From Anthonomus grandis grandis (lineage: Eukaryota; Arthropoda; Insecta; Coleoptera; Curculionidae): 64,000 bases of DNA. Made by a program: the position numbers and the translations under genes. The notes under the pieces are model-generated. The model did no database searches. It worked only from the letters and a program-made list of their open reading frames with translations, and had not been told where the DNA came from. Positions 12,241-23,573 of the stretch are shown one piece after another (the stretch's first letter is position 1; each line of letters begins with the position of its first letter). The stretch covers positions 19,323,167 through 19,387,166 of the forward strand of contig NC_065547.1 of assembly GCF_022605725.1 (NCBI RefSeq), in the 5' to 3' direction.

Positions 12241-12676
12241 CGAGAAAATATATTTGATTACATGCGGTAATATAAAACAAATAAAAAAACACAAAAAAAA
12301 TTACAAAGGTTTTCCTTGGATAAGGTAGCGCATACCATAAAGGAACCTTATGTTTAATTGTCTTAAAAAAATCTAAATAATAAAATAAAAGGTCAAGTCA
12401 AATCTTTTATATTTTATCAAATTAAATTTTTAGATTAAAAAAAAAAGAATTTGTTAATTTTTTGTTAATGTAAGATTTTTTCCTGTTTTGAAGGTGAAAG
12501 AATAAAACTTTATTTTTATAAAGAAAATAAAAATAAGGTCCACTTTTGATATACATAGGTAATTAGGAACACCTTAATATTAAAAAGATAAATATTTATT
12601 GCTTAATTAATGTAAAAGGTTTAGAAAAAATTTAAACAAAGAAGCGTCAAACTTTGCTTTAAAAAAAGCTACCATT

Positions 12677-13786
12677 CTAGCTGAAGAGCACTCGGTTTAT
12701 TTTTTTTTTATTCGGTTCTTCTTCGAAATCACTTAAATTGCTTATAGATGAATTAAGTGACGTCGAAAAAGAATTTCCTCTTTTTGGATTTATAATATGT
12801 TTTTGCAAAGAAAACCCGCTTAACCTTCTACGCTCAGCGCGTTCAAATTTACGATAAAGCAAATAGTTTACCTCCATGTCTAAAGAAATTCCACTTCTTG
12901 TAATTTTAAATCCGTTCATCGCAAGCAATACCAATGCGTGCATGTACGTTGGAGGAACCAATTCGTATCCATCAGATTCCTCTAAAGAATTGTCATTCAT
13001 TATCTGGGCCATCGGTAAAGCTATTTCACTATTGAACTGGTTTGAGTTGTACACTTTTACACCGAACACTGCCGGAACAGTTTCACAATTAATTACCTTT
13101 GTCGCAGATAAATATTTATTTTTAAAGTTTATTAAAACATCTTTGTTTTGGTGAAAACGGTCCATTGACGTTTTAAATTCTTCATCCGTTGCCAACGATT
13201 TTATTGCGGTTCCAACCTTTTGAATGAATCCCATAAACATCGCTGCGGAATTTTTATTCCACCAAAATTCTGCCGTCGGTAGAAGCAAAGATACACGATG
13301 TTTCGCCTCCAAGACTGACAAACTGGGAAGAGTTGTTCGGTCCGTAAAATTCTCCGAATTTCCGATAACAAATCCATACACGTTAGTCGCCACTGCCATG
13401 GTGACAGTGTTTACCAAAGAATATTGTGTGTAGTTATTTCTTACAACAGGATTTTTTTAAAATTTTAAATCGATGTTATTTAAATGAGTAGTGCAGGCTA
13501 CAAAAACGCGATCGGTGGCACTCGATCTAAAATCTTCATAGTATTCATGTAATTCACTGTCATCAAAGAAGGTATAAGGTCCTACAGGGCGTAAAACATA
13601 TTCATTCTCTTCCGATATTCCCTTATTTGATGTATGTTCAAATGTTGTATTCGAAGTTGATGGTTGTGGGTCTTCCACAGAATCAAATGCAGGCTTTGAC
13701 TGTAATAATTGTTTAAGCGATTTCCTTGTGCTTTTTTTAGACGTAGAAGGTGCGATGGTTTCAGTTTTTTCTGGTAATGGTTCCAT
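12677..13786 (-). pseudogene. Unrecognised 369-codon frame split by one in-frame TAA; possible Helentron accessory protein
   Basis: Two minus-strand pieces lie in the same reading frame, separated only by a TAA at 13,457-13,459. The upstream piece is 109 residues from an ATG at 13,786 in a good context (GTCACCATGG): a Ser/Thr/Lys-rich tail, then an acidic YYEDF segment. The downstream piece has an ATG at 13,399 in the same GTCACCATGG context and contains AEFWWNKNSAAMFMGF and a basic ERAERRRLSGF segment followed by a Ser-rich end. I recognise no family and see no OB-fold or RPA signature. It lies 370 bp downstream of, and on the same strand as, the Helentron endonuclease. Alternatives are a pseudogene with a single nonsense change, stop readthrough, or two separate genes. 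Confidence 0.6.
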
Positions 13787-14156
13787 GGTGACAGATTACA
13801 ACTAAATTGATATGGGAATAGTATTAGAATAAGAGGTAAGAGATACAAAATTGTGCAATAGACATACCTATTACGGCTGAATAATTTAAATGGTCACTTT
13901 TTGCACGTAAATACCTAAATAAGAATTAAATGAACAAAGCCGAATGCCGAATAAAGACTGAGCTAATTTTAAACACTTAACAGATTCAATAATTTCATAT
14001 CATTTTAAGCAATATGCTTACTGGCGAATTATGTCCCCTGTGCTCCAATCTTCTACACAAAAAAAAAATTATTGCAGGCAGTGAACCTTATAATGATGAT
14101 GATATACTATTTTTCTCAGTGTATTCTTATAAACTATACTATTATGCTAAAGTTGT
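13787..14156. other. Spacer between the Helentron polyprotein and the downstream frame
   Basis: 370 bp without a convincing coding frame. It lies directly upstream of the 369-codon minus-strand frame and so would hold its promoter or an intergenic linker. I see no clear TATA element or splice pair that settles this. Confidence 0.4.
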
Positions 14157-15055
14157 TTAATCGTTATCGTTTTCACATAAATTTGATAATGTTTCTTCCT
14201 CAAATTCATTAATCTGGCAATATTGGGGTTTATCAGAATTTAATAATTCTGCCACAGTATGCGCTTGTGATATTTCGCCGTATGTGTTGTCGTAATGTAT
14301 AAAAACTAAAATCGGTCTGTGAACACTAAAATACGATACGTAAGGAACCGCTTCCACATCTGACAGTCCCCGATAAAATATATAATCAATGCAATTACCC
14401 GATCTGGTCGTAAAAACAATTTTATCAGAGGCCAGGTCTAAGCGATATACTGTACGTAAATATTGCATAACACTGTCAGAACCATTGTCTGTTCGAATAT
14501 TATAATTTAAATCGCCGCATAAAATTAGTGGGTAATAATATAAATCATCTGATAAAAAAGGACGTAGAGCATTGTCAAGTAATTTCATTAATTCTTTTTT
14601 AGAAATTCCAACTTGACAGTATATCGTTACAATACAAAAATATTTTTCTTGGCCTGTTTTATGATCAAGGTAAGCAATTCGAGCAGCACATAAATCGCCA
14701 AAAGGTGATTTTATAGGAAATATATCTAAAGATTCACACTTTTGAAAACATGATTGTAACGATTCATAAATTGCAACGCCGCCAGCTTTTACATTACGTC
14801 TTTTGAATCGTGTTATGCATCGATATCCATCATTTGTTTTTACGTCCTCAGAATCATTTATCCAAGTTTCAGATAAGGCTAAAAGTTTACATTTTTTTAG
14901 AACAAAATCAGTTGCGACGTCTACAGCATGTGCATTTAAGCTTTGTACATTTAAATATGCAATAGAAGGAATTCCTGGCATACTTTTAATTTTTTCCAAA
15001 CAACGCTCCGTTACACAATCTAATTTATGTTTTTCCAAACGTTTAAACTCCGTTC
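14157..15055 (-). pseudogene. Helentron polyprotein fragment 4: EEP-type (AP-like) endonuclease domain
   Basis: The frame reads on from the helicase C-terminus; the codons just before 15,038 give ETLRTEFKRLEKHK. With residues counted from the first in-frame start at 15,038, the exonuclease-endonuclease-phosphatase motifs are LNVQSL (Asn30), LALSETWI (Glu57), LCGDLNYN (Asp176, Asn178) and CIDYIF (Asp218). The final motif, usually SDH, reads SVH at 238-240, so the Asp is replaced by Val. Such nucleases are found C-terminal to the helicase in Helentrons and may help cleave target or donor DNA. The frame ends naturally after LSNLCENDND. The missing Asp suggests a weakened or dead nuclease unless this lineage uses Val. 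Confidence 0.87.
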
Positions 15056-17185
15056 TTAACGTTTCTCTATCAGTACTTTTTTGGAGTGATAAAAATTATA
15101 GTCTTCATTGCGATTAGTTAAATAAAGTCCTCCGAGAGTTTTAGCTCTTGATAAAGCTACGTAGACTAAACTTACTTCATGTGATTTAGAATATTCGTAT
15201 ACTATTGTATCATAAGTTCCACCTTGCGATTTATGAATTGTCATAGCATTAGCGGCAACAATTGGAAATTGTTTTCTTCTTACTTTAATCATTTTGGAAC
15301 CAACACTAATAACACTTTCACGACGAATAATGGGAGTCCAAGTACTTGGAAAACCAAAAGCTTGCGAATGATGTTGGTACTTCATACGTAGCATTGTTCC
15401 CATACTGGTATCACTAAACTCTAACCACAAACGTTGCACTTTTTTTAAATCGTCGGTGTTGTACTCAATATGTCGAAGGTGGCCAAAGAAACCATTAACA
15501 ATTTTATCGATTTTGTCAATATTTTGTGTAATTATATAAGGAGTATCAATGACCAATAATAGTTTTGTAGGCATGTTGCCAGTTTGCGTAACGTCCATTT
15601 TTTCTATTTTTTGAATAGTAGATTGTAATTGATTGTTATTTTTATAGCCGCTTATACTATCCTCAGCCATACAGCAAACATTTCCATCGATATTTAAAAC
15701 TTTATAGTTATGATTATCGACATCGCTGTTACGATGAAATAAAAATACAGCGCCCTTTAATGTCTTTAACACCCCTAAGTTTTCAGTGTGAACAAAACGT
15801 TTCTCTAATATTGTACGTTCTTCTTTATTTAACATATCTCCATTGCCAACTTTAGTCAAAATTGATGAAAATTTTGTGTCTTTTTGCCGAACCACCTCAT
15901 TTAAGGAAAAATAGTTAAGTGATTGCCATAACATACGGGTCTGTAGTAAATTAGGTGGTCTAGAGAATACAGGTTTCGCATTTACTGGTGGTAGTTGTCT
16001 TAAATCGCCGCAAAATATTACGTGAAATCCGCCAAAGTTAGCATTCGAGTCTCGACTTACAGCTCTCAATCGACTGTCAATTTGTTTTAATATGTCATAT
16101 CTCATCATGCTAACCTCATCAACAATAATAGTAGTGACTTCATTAAAATCACAACGCATAGTTTGTAGAAGATCTTCTCTTAAATTTAAGTTTCTCTTTG
16201 CATTGATACTAATATTAAAAGCTGTATGTACAGTTGTACCATCAATATTTACTGCAGCCTTACCAGTGGTTGCACAAGCAACAAACGCACATTTTGTGGT
16301 ATTATGTCGCAACGAGAATCTATTTGCTGTTTCCATTAACAATTTTAGAACGAAACTTTTTCCTGTACCAGCCGGCCCAGTAAAAAACACTTGTAACGGT
16401 TGATGATTTTCTCCATGGGATGTAAAAGTTAATCGATTTATAAACTCCAAGAGAAATGTAAATTGCTTTAAATTTAACTGTCTAAAAGCTGAACAGAATT
16501 CCAAATGAGGCATCACGTTTTCTACTCGCCTAACGACACTTGAACGAGCAATTGAATCTATATCAAGATTTTTAGCTTTTTGATTTGGTTCTCTAAGGAA
16601 ATCTTCATCTTGAACAGACCTAACTAAAGGTCCTACAGTTAATGGGCTATCTTCTATATTAACACTATCATTTTCCTCGTTTAATTCTCGTGCAATTACA
16701 GTTTCAATTTTTTGTAAAGATAAACCGCTATCATATTTATTGCAGCGTTCTTGCAATAGCACGAAATGTTCGTCATAAATTTTAACATACCTGTCGTTAT
16801 CTAAAATATCCAGTTCTTCACTCTTAAAAGGCCAAAAAAGTGTCACCATTTCTCGCTTAAAATTTAAAAGTTCCCTCGTTTTATCATAGGATCGCCATTT
16901 CAACACTTTTTCGAATTTTCTTCTGTTATATTTAACGGAAATATTGTTATCAGAGACTGTACCATCACTATTACTACATTGAATATCATTATTATCCTCA
17001 TCACTGAGTTCATCCGCCATGTAGAAGGGTAAGTTATATATTTTTTTTGAACGTGTCAAATCGTACCAAGCTACAAAATCGGCCGAAAAAACTTCCTTTA
17101 AATCAGAAGGCCTCTGTTCATATTTCTGAATGATGTTTAGTTTCCAGATATCAGTAGAATAGTTTTCAATATGTTGGTCATTCAT
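15056..17185 (-). pseudogene. Helentron polyprotein fragment 3: PIF1-like helicase domain
   Basis: 709 codons, a superfamily 1B DNA helicase that would unwind the donor strand during rolling-circle transfer. Residue positions: Walker A GPAGTGKS at 270-277, Walker B IIVDEVSM ending at 360, motif III GDLRQLPPV at 393-401, EVVRQKD near 430, the PIF1-type IITQNIDKIDKIVNGFFG block near 551-568, NAMTIHKSQGG near 646, and VYVALSRAKT near 674-683. Every helicase motif I know for the family is intact, so this fragment was under selection until recently. Residues 1-200 link to Rep and contain an acidic stretch. The frame is lost at an A-run at about 15,080, where the endonuclease frame takes over. Confidence 0.92.
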
Positions 17186-18303
17186 TTCCTTCAGTGATTT
17201 TTTTCATTAAAAATCGTTCAGTTGGATGTTGTGTGGGTATAGTTTGAACTGCTCTAGAAGCCTCCGACATGGGCAAGCGTAGTAAATACCAGGCAGCCTC
17301 TTGCGTACACATTTCAACGATATTTAATGCTAATTTTCCAATCTCTTTCATACACATCTCATAATCCATATCTGGATATTTATCACGCAATTTTAATATT
17401 TCTCGATGAAGTGAACTAAACCCTCGTTCACTTTTATTTACATATTCGGCAACATATGCCGCACAGGAATATTCATCTAATATAAATTGCACATCCATAT
17501 TTGATTGTAATACCTTTGAAATAGATGGATTAAATGGGCTGATCCAAATATCTTCCATTCCGCGCTTCATAAATACCATTGGTCGGTGAATCCCTTGTCG
17601 AAGAACATCTAAATATTCATTGAATGACTCCAAATAAAATCCGCGAAGAAAATCTTCAAAATTTACAAAAGTACCATCTTCTAATGCTCTATGCATTTTT
17701 TTAAATAATAACACTTTTGAATGATCTTTGTCTACTGGTAATACTGGCAATAGGATCCTAGTTTTATCCATTGGCCAAAATGGTGTACCAAAACGACATT
17801 TTTTTGTATTTTTCTTGTAGCAAGTATGAGTATGATGGTGAGTTTGCAAATTTCTAGAACTGGAAACCAAACTTTCCTCAGCTGAGGCAATAGTATCAAT
17901 TAATTTAATAGTTTCCGGTAAATTCTCACCATTTAAAAATTGTGCCTCTGAGGATGGTGGCGAATTTTCAAGCCATAATAACATATGACAATGTGGACTG
18001 CCACGATGTTGAAATTCTACTCTGCGAAAGTAATCTTTTAAATAATATTTTCCAAATGGACCACACCTCTTTTTTTTGAAAGAACAAATAAGTGTATCTA
18101 CTAATTTATCAAAATATAAACAGCATATAACTGGGTCATTATTTACTAAGTTGGCTTTAGCACTATTGGACATAGCATCAATGATACTATCGTCGATATT
18201 ATCTTCATCGTCTATATTTTCTTGAAATTTATAAACACATTTTAAAAGTGGCTTCCAATGTATTTCTGAGGCACTAGGTGTAAGAAAAATAGTGGGTTTT
18301 TGA
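17178..18303 (-). pseudogene. Helentron polyprotein fragment 2: HUH/Y2 Rep nuclease domain
   Basis: This fragment would nick and join single-stranded DNA during rolling-circle transposition. The frame is open from about 18,303, with its first ATG at 18,173. From that ATG, HRGSPHCHMLLW at 56-67 holds the HUH motif (His61 and His63), and CAAYVAEYVNK holds the two catalytic tyrosines at about 240 and 244. A Cys-rich CRFGTPFWPM segment lies between them, as in Helitron Reps, and QEAAWYLLRLPMSEASRAV follows. All key residues are present. The frame ends in ITEGNE then TGA, overlapping the helicase frame by eight bases (ATGAATGA). This is most simply a one-base frameshift in a formerly continuous protein. 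Confidence 0.9.
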
Positions 18304-19467
18304 TTACCAGGATTGCCAGTATTGTATGGAATTAGGTATGTGTTTTAAAAACGATTCATTTCGTTCCATACTTTCTTTAACAAATTGGGAATCACATAAA
18401 TGTTCTCTAGTAACATGTTTTACATCATTGTCGTTGTTTCGAAACATAATCTGAAATGCCTGAATAATTCTTAAACGCATTATTTTTGCTGCCATGTATA
18501 ATATATGATTAGGCATTACACCCCGTCTGTCCCTACGACGGATTTCACTTGTAGCCATCATATATGGGGTAACTTTCAGTTTAAATCGTCGCTCATGACC
18601 ATAATAAATAGCCGGAAATGATAATTCTTCGGCATCGGAATCGAAAGATAATGCAAAGGGTTTATTTTCCTGCCCAGGAGCTAAATGCAATACCATGTCT
18701 TCTCCCCAAAACATTGTTTGTTGTTGCATATTTAATAACTGTTCGGCTGTTAATATTTTTTCTCTTTTCGCGGAAATTGCATCTAAAGCTCTTTCGGAAG
18801 CCTTAGCTTCATACTGATGTTCTGCGTATAATGTTTCATTATCATCTGCAAAATCAAATGGTTCCTCTATACCTAAAAATGCGTCATTTATTTTAACATT
18901 ATATTTTATATACAGCGGTGTACTTCGTAGATACAATAACCATCTGCGCAAAACACCTTTAGAAACGCAACCAGTTAAATAGGAACTTTTATGAATAATG
19001 TTTCGTTTAGTTACCACTGTTACGGCATAATCATCGTCAATATTTCTTGGCAAGGAAGTAACCATATTATTTACGTTAACAGGGACATTTATTATTTGGC
19101 CAACCAATCGCTGACTTCCGGAAAAATAATGAATTTTACGAATTTGCATAAATGGCAAGCGAGGTGAAATTAAACGTTCCGCAATAGGATTTAAATATGG
19201 CAAATCAGATGGAATAGGGGGATACTTAAATCCATTTACGGTAGCTAATTGAGGAATTTTTTTTCGAGATAAACTTGAACTGCAATTTCGACAACTCTTA
19301 TAAAATTTACATTCGTCTTCGATTTTAGCACACATTTTCGGAAAACCAGCCTCATGGAGGATCGAAATATCATTTTCTTTTACTGGGCGAACATCTTTGG
19401 TCCACCAAATTCTGTCACATATACGACAATATTCATTTAATTTATTGTTATAAAAGTTAGTTTTCAT
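18304..19467 (-). pseudogene. Helentron polyprotein fragment 1: zinc-finger and Helitron-like N-terminal domain
   Basis: 387 codons. The N-terminal part carries Cys pairs (CRIC at 14-17, CRNC at 59-62) followed by the IPQLATVNGF...LPFMQIR region that precedes Rep in many Helitron proteins. The C-terminal part has RRRDRRGVMPNHILYMAAKI, matching the Helitron-like N-terminal domain. The frame is lost at IQYWQSW, where the related proteins continue. The continuation (GNQKPTIFLTPSASEIHW) is found in another frame directly downstream, with about a dozen residues missing, so there is a deletion plus frameshift near 18,305. The apparent ATG at 19,467 lies at the satellite junction and may come from the satellite, so the true N-terminus is probably missing. 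Confidence 0.85.
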
Positions 19468-22400
19468 AAAATTTAAAAAATATTTTTTCAGTACATTAAC
19501 TGAACTTCAAAAATTAAATTGGAGTCAAATCAGACAATGCTATAATAATTAATTGTTCTATATTCTTAACCCTGGTTATGTCCAAAACTTAAAAAGGATC
19601 ATTTGTGTCATCTTGCATAACCTAAATATTAATTTTAAAATAAATTTGAATAATAGATAACCGTAATTGAGTGAGATATGACTATTTTTTTAAAACACAT
19701 TACATTAAAATATTTTTAAAAATCATTTAGGGTTAATCAAATTTTATCTAAAAATTAAATTAAAATTAAATCGGAACAATCGTTAACGCTATTAGTTATT
19801 ATATTTTCTTAATTCTGGTTGTGTTCAAACCGTAAAAAACATCATTTGGCTATCTTGTATATGCGACATAGTAAATTTAAATTATATTCGAATAATAGAT
19901 AACAGTAATAGAGTGAGATATAATTATTTTTTTAAAAAACAAATTATAAGAAAAATTTTAAAAATAATTGACAGTACATTAAATGAACTTCAAAAATTAA
20001 ATTGGAGACAAATCGGACAATGCTATAATGGTTAATTGTTCTATTTTCTTAACCCTTGTTATGTCCAAAACTTAAAAAGGATCATTTGGGTCATCTTGTA
20101 TAACCTAAATATTAATTTTAAAATAAATTTGAATAATAGATAACCGTAATTGAGTGAGATATGACTATTTTTTTAAAAAACAATTCATAAGCAAAATTTT
20201 AAAAATAATTTACAGTACATCAAATGAACTTCAAAAATTAAATTGGAATCAAATCGGACAATGCTATAATGATTAATTGTTCTATTTTCTTAACCCTGGT
20301 TATGTCCAAAACTTAAAAAGGATCATTTGGGTCATCTTGTGTAATCTAAATATTAATTTTAAATTATATTTAAATAAAAGATAACCGTAATTGAGTGAGA
20401 TATGACTATTTTTTTAAAACATAATACATAAAACCATTTTTAAAAATCATTTAGGGTTAATCAAATTAAATCTAAAAATTGAATTAAAATTAAATCGGAA
20501 CAATCGCCAACGCTATTAGTTATTACATTTTCTTTACTCTGGTTGTGTTCAAACCGTAAAAAACATCATTTGGCTATCTTCTATATGGGAAACAGTAAAT
20601 ATAAATTATATTCGAATAATAGATAACAGTAATAGAGTGAGATATAATTATTTTTTTAAAAAACAATCCATAAGAAAAATTTTAAAAATAATTTACAGCC
20701 TATCAAATGAACTTCAAAGATTAAATTGGAATCAAATCGGACAATGCTATAATGATTAATTGTACTATTTTCTAAACCCTGGTTATGTCCAAAACTTAAA
20801 AAGGATTATTTGGGTCATCTTGTATAACCTAAATATGAATTTAAAAATAAATTTGAATAACAGGTAACCGTAATTGAGTAAGATATGATTTTTTTTTTTC
20901 ACAATACATTAAAATATTAAAATATTTTTAAAAATCATTTAGGGTTAATCAAATTATATCTAAAAATTAAATCGGAACAGTCGTTAACGCTATTATTTAT
21001 TACATTTTCTTAACTCTGGTTGTGTACAAACCGTAAAAAACATCATTTGGCTATCGTGTATATGCGAAATAGTAAATTTAAATTATATTCGAATAATAGA
21101 TAACAGTAATAGAGTGAGATATAATTATTTTTTTAAAAAACAATTTATAAGAAAATTTTTAAAAATAATTTACAGTACATTAAATGAACTTCAAAAATTA
21201 AATTGGAGACAAATCGGACTATAATGGTTAATTGTTCTATTTTCTTAACCCTTGTTATGTCCAAAACTTAAAAAGGATCATTTGGGTCATCTTGTATAAC
21301 CTAAATATTAATTTTAAAATAAATTTGAATAATAGATAACCGTAATTGAGTGAGATATGACTATTTTTTTTAAACACAATACATCAAAATATTTTTAAAA
21401 ATCATTTAGGGTTAATCAAATGTTATCTAAGAATTAAATTAAAATTAAATCGGAACAATCGTTGACGCTATTAGTTATTATATTTTCATAATGCTGGTTG
21501 TGTTCAAACCGTAAAAAACATCATTTGTCTATCTTGTATATGCGAAATAAAAAATTTAAATTATATTCGAATAATAGATAACAGTAATAGAGTGTGATAT
21601 AATTATTTTTTTAAAAAACAAATTATAAGAAAAATTTTAAAAATAATTGACAGTACATTAAATGAACTTCAAAAATTAAATTGGAGACAAATCGGACAAT
21701 GCTATAATGGTTAATTGTTCTATTTTCTTAACCCTTGTTATGTCCAAAACTTAAAAAGGATCATTTGGGTCATCTTGTATAACCTAAATATTAATTTTAA
21801 AATAAATTTGAATAATAGATAACCGTAATTGAGTGAGATATGACTATTTTTTTAAAAAACAATTCATAAGCAAAATTTTAAAAATAATTTACAGTACATC
21901 AAATGAACTTCAAAAATTAAATTGGAATCAAATCGGACAATGCTATAATGATTAATTGTACTATTTTCTAAACCCTGGTTATGTCCAAAACTTAAAAGGG
22001 ATTATTTGGGTCATCTTGTCTAACCTAAATATGAATTTAAAAATAAATTTGAATAACAGGTAACCGTAATTGAGTGAGATATGATATATTTTTTTTTCAC
22101 AATACATTAAAATATTTTTAAAAATGATTTAGGGTTAATCAAATTATATCTAAAAATTAAATCGGAACAGTCGTTAACGCTATTATTTATTATATTTTCA
22201 TAGCTCTGGTTGTGTTCAAACCGTAAAAAATATCATTTGGCTATCGTGTATATGCGAAATAGTAAATTTAAATTATATTCGAATAATAGATAACAGTAAT
22301 AGAGTGAGATATAATTATTTTTTTAAAAAACAATTAATAAGAAAAATTTTAAAAGTAATTTACAGTACATTAAATGAACTTCAAAAATTAAATTGGCGAC

Positions 22401-23573
22401 AAATCGGACTATAATGGTTAATTGTTCTATTTTCTTAACCCTTGTTATGTCCAAAACTTAAAAAGGATCATTTGGGTCATCTTGTATAACCTAAATATTA
22501 ATTTTAAAATAAATTTGAATAATAGATAACCGTAATTGAGTGAGATATGACTATTTTTTTAAAAAACAATTCATAAGAAAAATTTTAAAAATAATTTACA
22601 GTACATCAAATGAACTTCAAAAATTAAATTGGAATCAAATCGGACAATGCTATAATGATTAATTGTTCTATTTTCTTAACCCTGGTTATGTCCAAAACTT
22701 AAAAAGGATCATTTGGGTCATCTTGTGTAATCTAAATATTAATTTTAAATTATATTTAAATAAAAGATAACCGTAATTGAGTGAGATATGACTATTTTTT
22801 TAAAACATAATACAAAAAACTATTTTTAAAAATCATTTAGGGTTAATCAAATTATATCTAAAAATTGAATTAAAATTAAATCGGAACAATCGCCAACGCT
22901 ATTAGTTATTACATTTTCTTTACTCTGGTTGTGTTCAAACCGTAAAAAACATCATTTGGCTATCTTGTATATGGGAAATAGTAAATATAAATTATATTCG
23001 AATAATAGATAACAGTAATAGAGTGAGATATAATTATTTTTTTAAAAAACAATCCATAAGAAAAATTTTAAAAATAATTTACAGCCTATCAAATGAACTT
23101 CAAAGATTAAATTGGAATCAAATCGGACAATGCTATAATGATTAATTGTTCTATTTTCTTAACCCTGGTTATGTCCAAAACTTAAAAAGGATCATTTGAG
23201 TCATCTTGTATAACCTAAATATTAATTCTAAATTAAATTTTAATAATAGATAACCGTAATTGAGTGAGATATGACTATTTTTTTTAAACACAATATATCA
23301 AAATATTTTTAAAAATCATTTAGGGTTAATCAAATTTTATCTAAAATTTAAATTAAAATTAAATCGGAACAAACGTTAACGCTATTAGTTATTATATTTT
23401 CTTAATTCTGGTTGTGTTCAAACCGTAAAAAACATCATTTGGCTATCTTATATATGCCAAATAGTAAATTTAAATTATATTCGAATAATAGATAACAGTA
23501 ATAGAGTGAGATATAATTATTTTTTTAAAAAACAATCCATAAGAAAAATTTTAAAAATAATTTACAGCCTATC
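19468..23573 (-). repeat. A/B dimeric satellite, R orientation
   Basis: The array resumes in R orientation about 120 bp further into the B monomer than where it stopped at 8,737, consistent with transposon insertion plus a small loss. Alternating A and B monomers continue with local dimer duplications. GGAGACAAATCGGACTATAA at about 21,207 and its near-identical form at about 22,393 lack six bases present in other B monomers. The array inverts at 23,573. Confidence 0.9.

Larger units (their letters stand above)
11189..12676. other. AT-rich non-coding interval
   Basis: No convincing coding frame; the short frames here translate to low-complexity I/L/F-rich strings. It contains one near-perfect inverted repeat and one direct duplication, listed separately. 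If the downstream 369-codon frame belongs to the Helentron, this would be the element's 3' non-coding region. Confidence 0.5.
14157..19467 (-). mobile_element. Degenerate 5'-truncated Helentron (Helitron with endonuclease)
   Basis: Four neighbouring minus-strand frames read in order as zinc-finger/Helitron N-terminal region, HUH-Y2 Rep, PIF1-like helicase, and EEP-type endonuclease. This order (Rep-helicase with a C-terminal endonuclease) is the known Helentron architecture. Each junction between frames is a small frameshift or deletion within what was one reading frame, so the protein is broken. The 5' side ends at the satellite at 19,467 and the outer end of the element is missing. Satellite in the same orientation on both sides implies insertion into the array. 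The 3' end is not defined. Confidence 0.85.

Noticed and set aside
12876..13154. Plus-strand 92-residue frame
   Set aside because: Antisense shadow of the 369-codon minus-strand frame; no own features.
16092..16403. Plus-strand 103-residue frame within the helicase
   Set aside because: Lies antisense to the Walker A and B region of the PIF1-like helicase, so it is a shadow.
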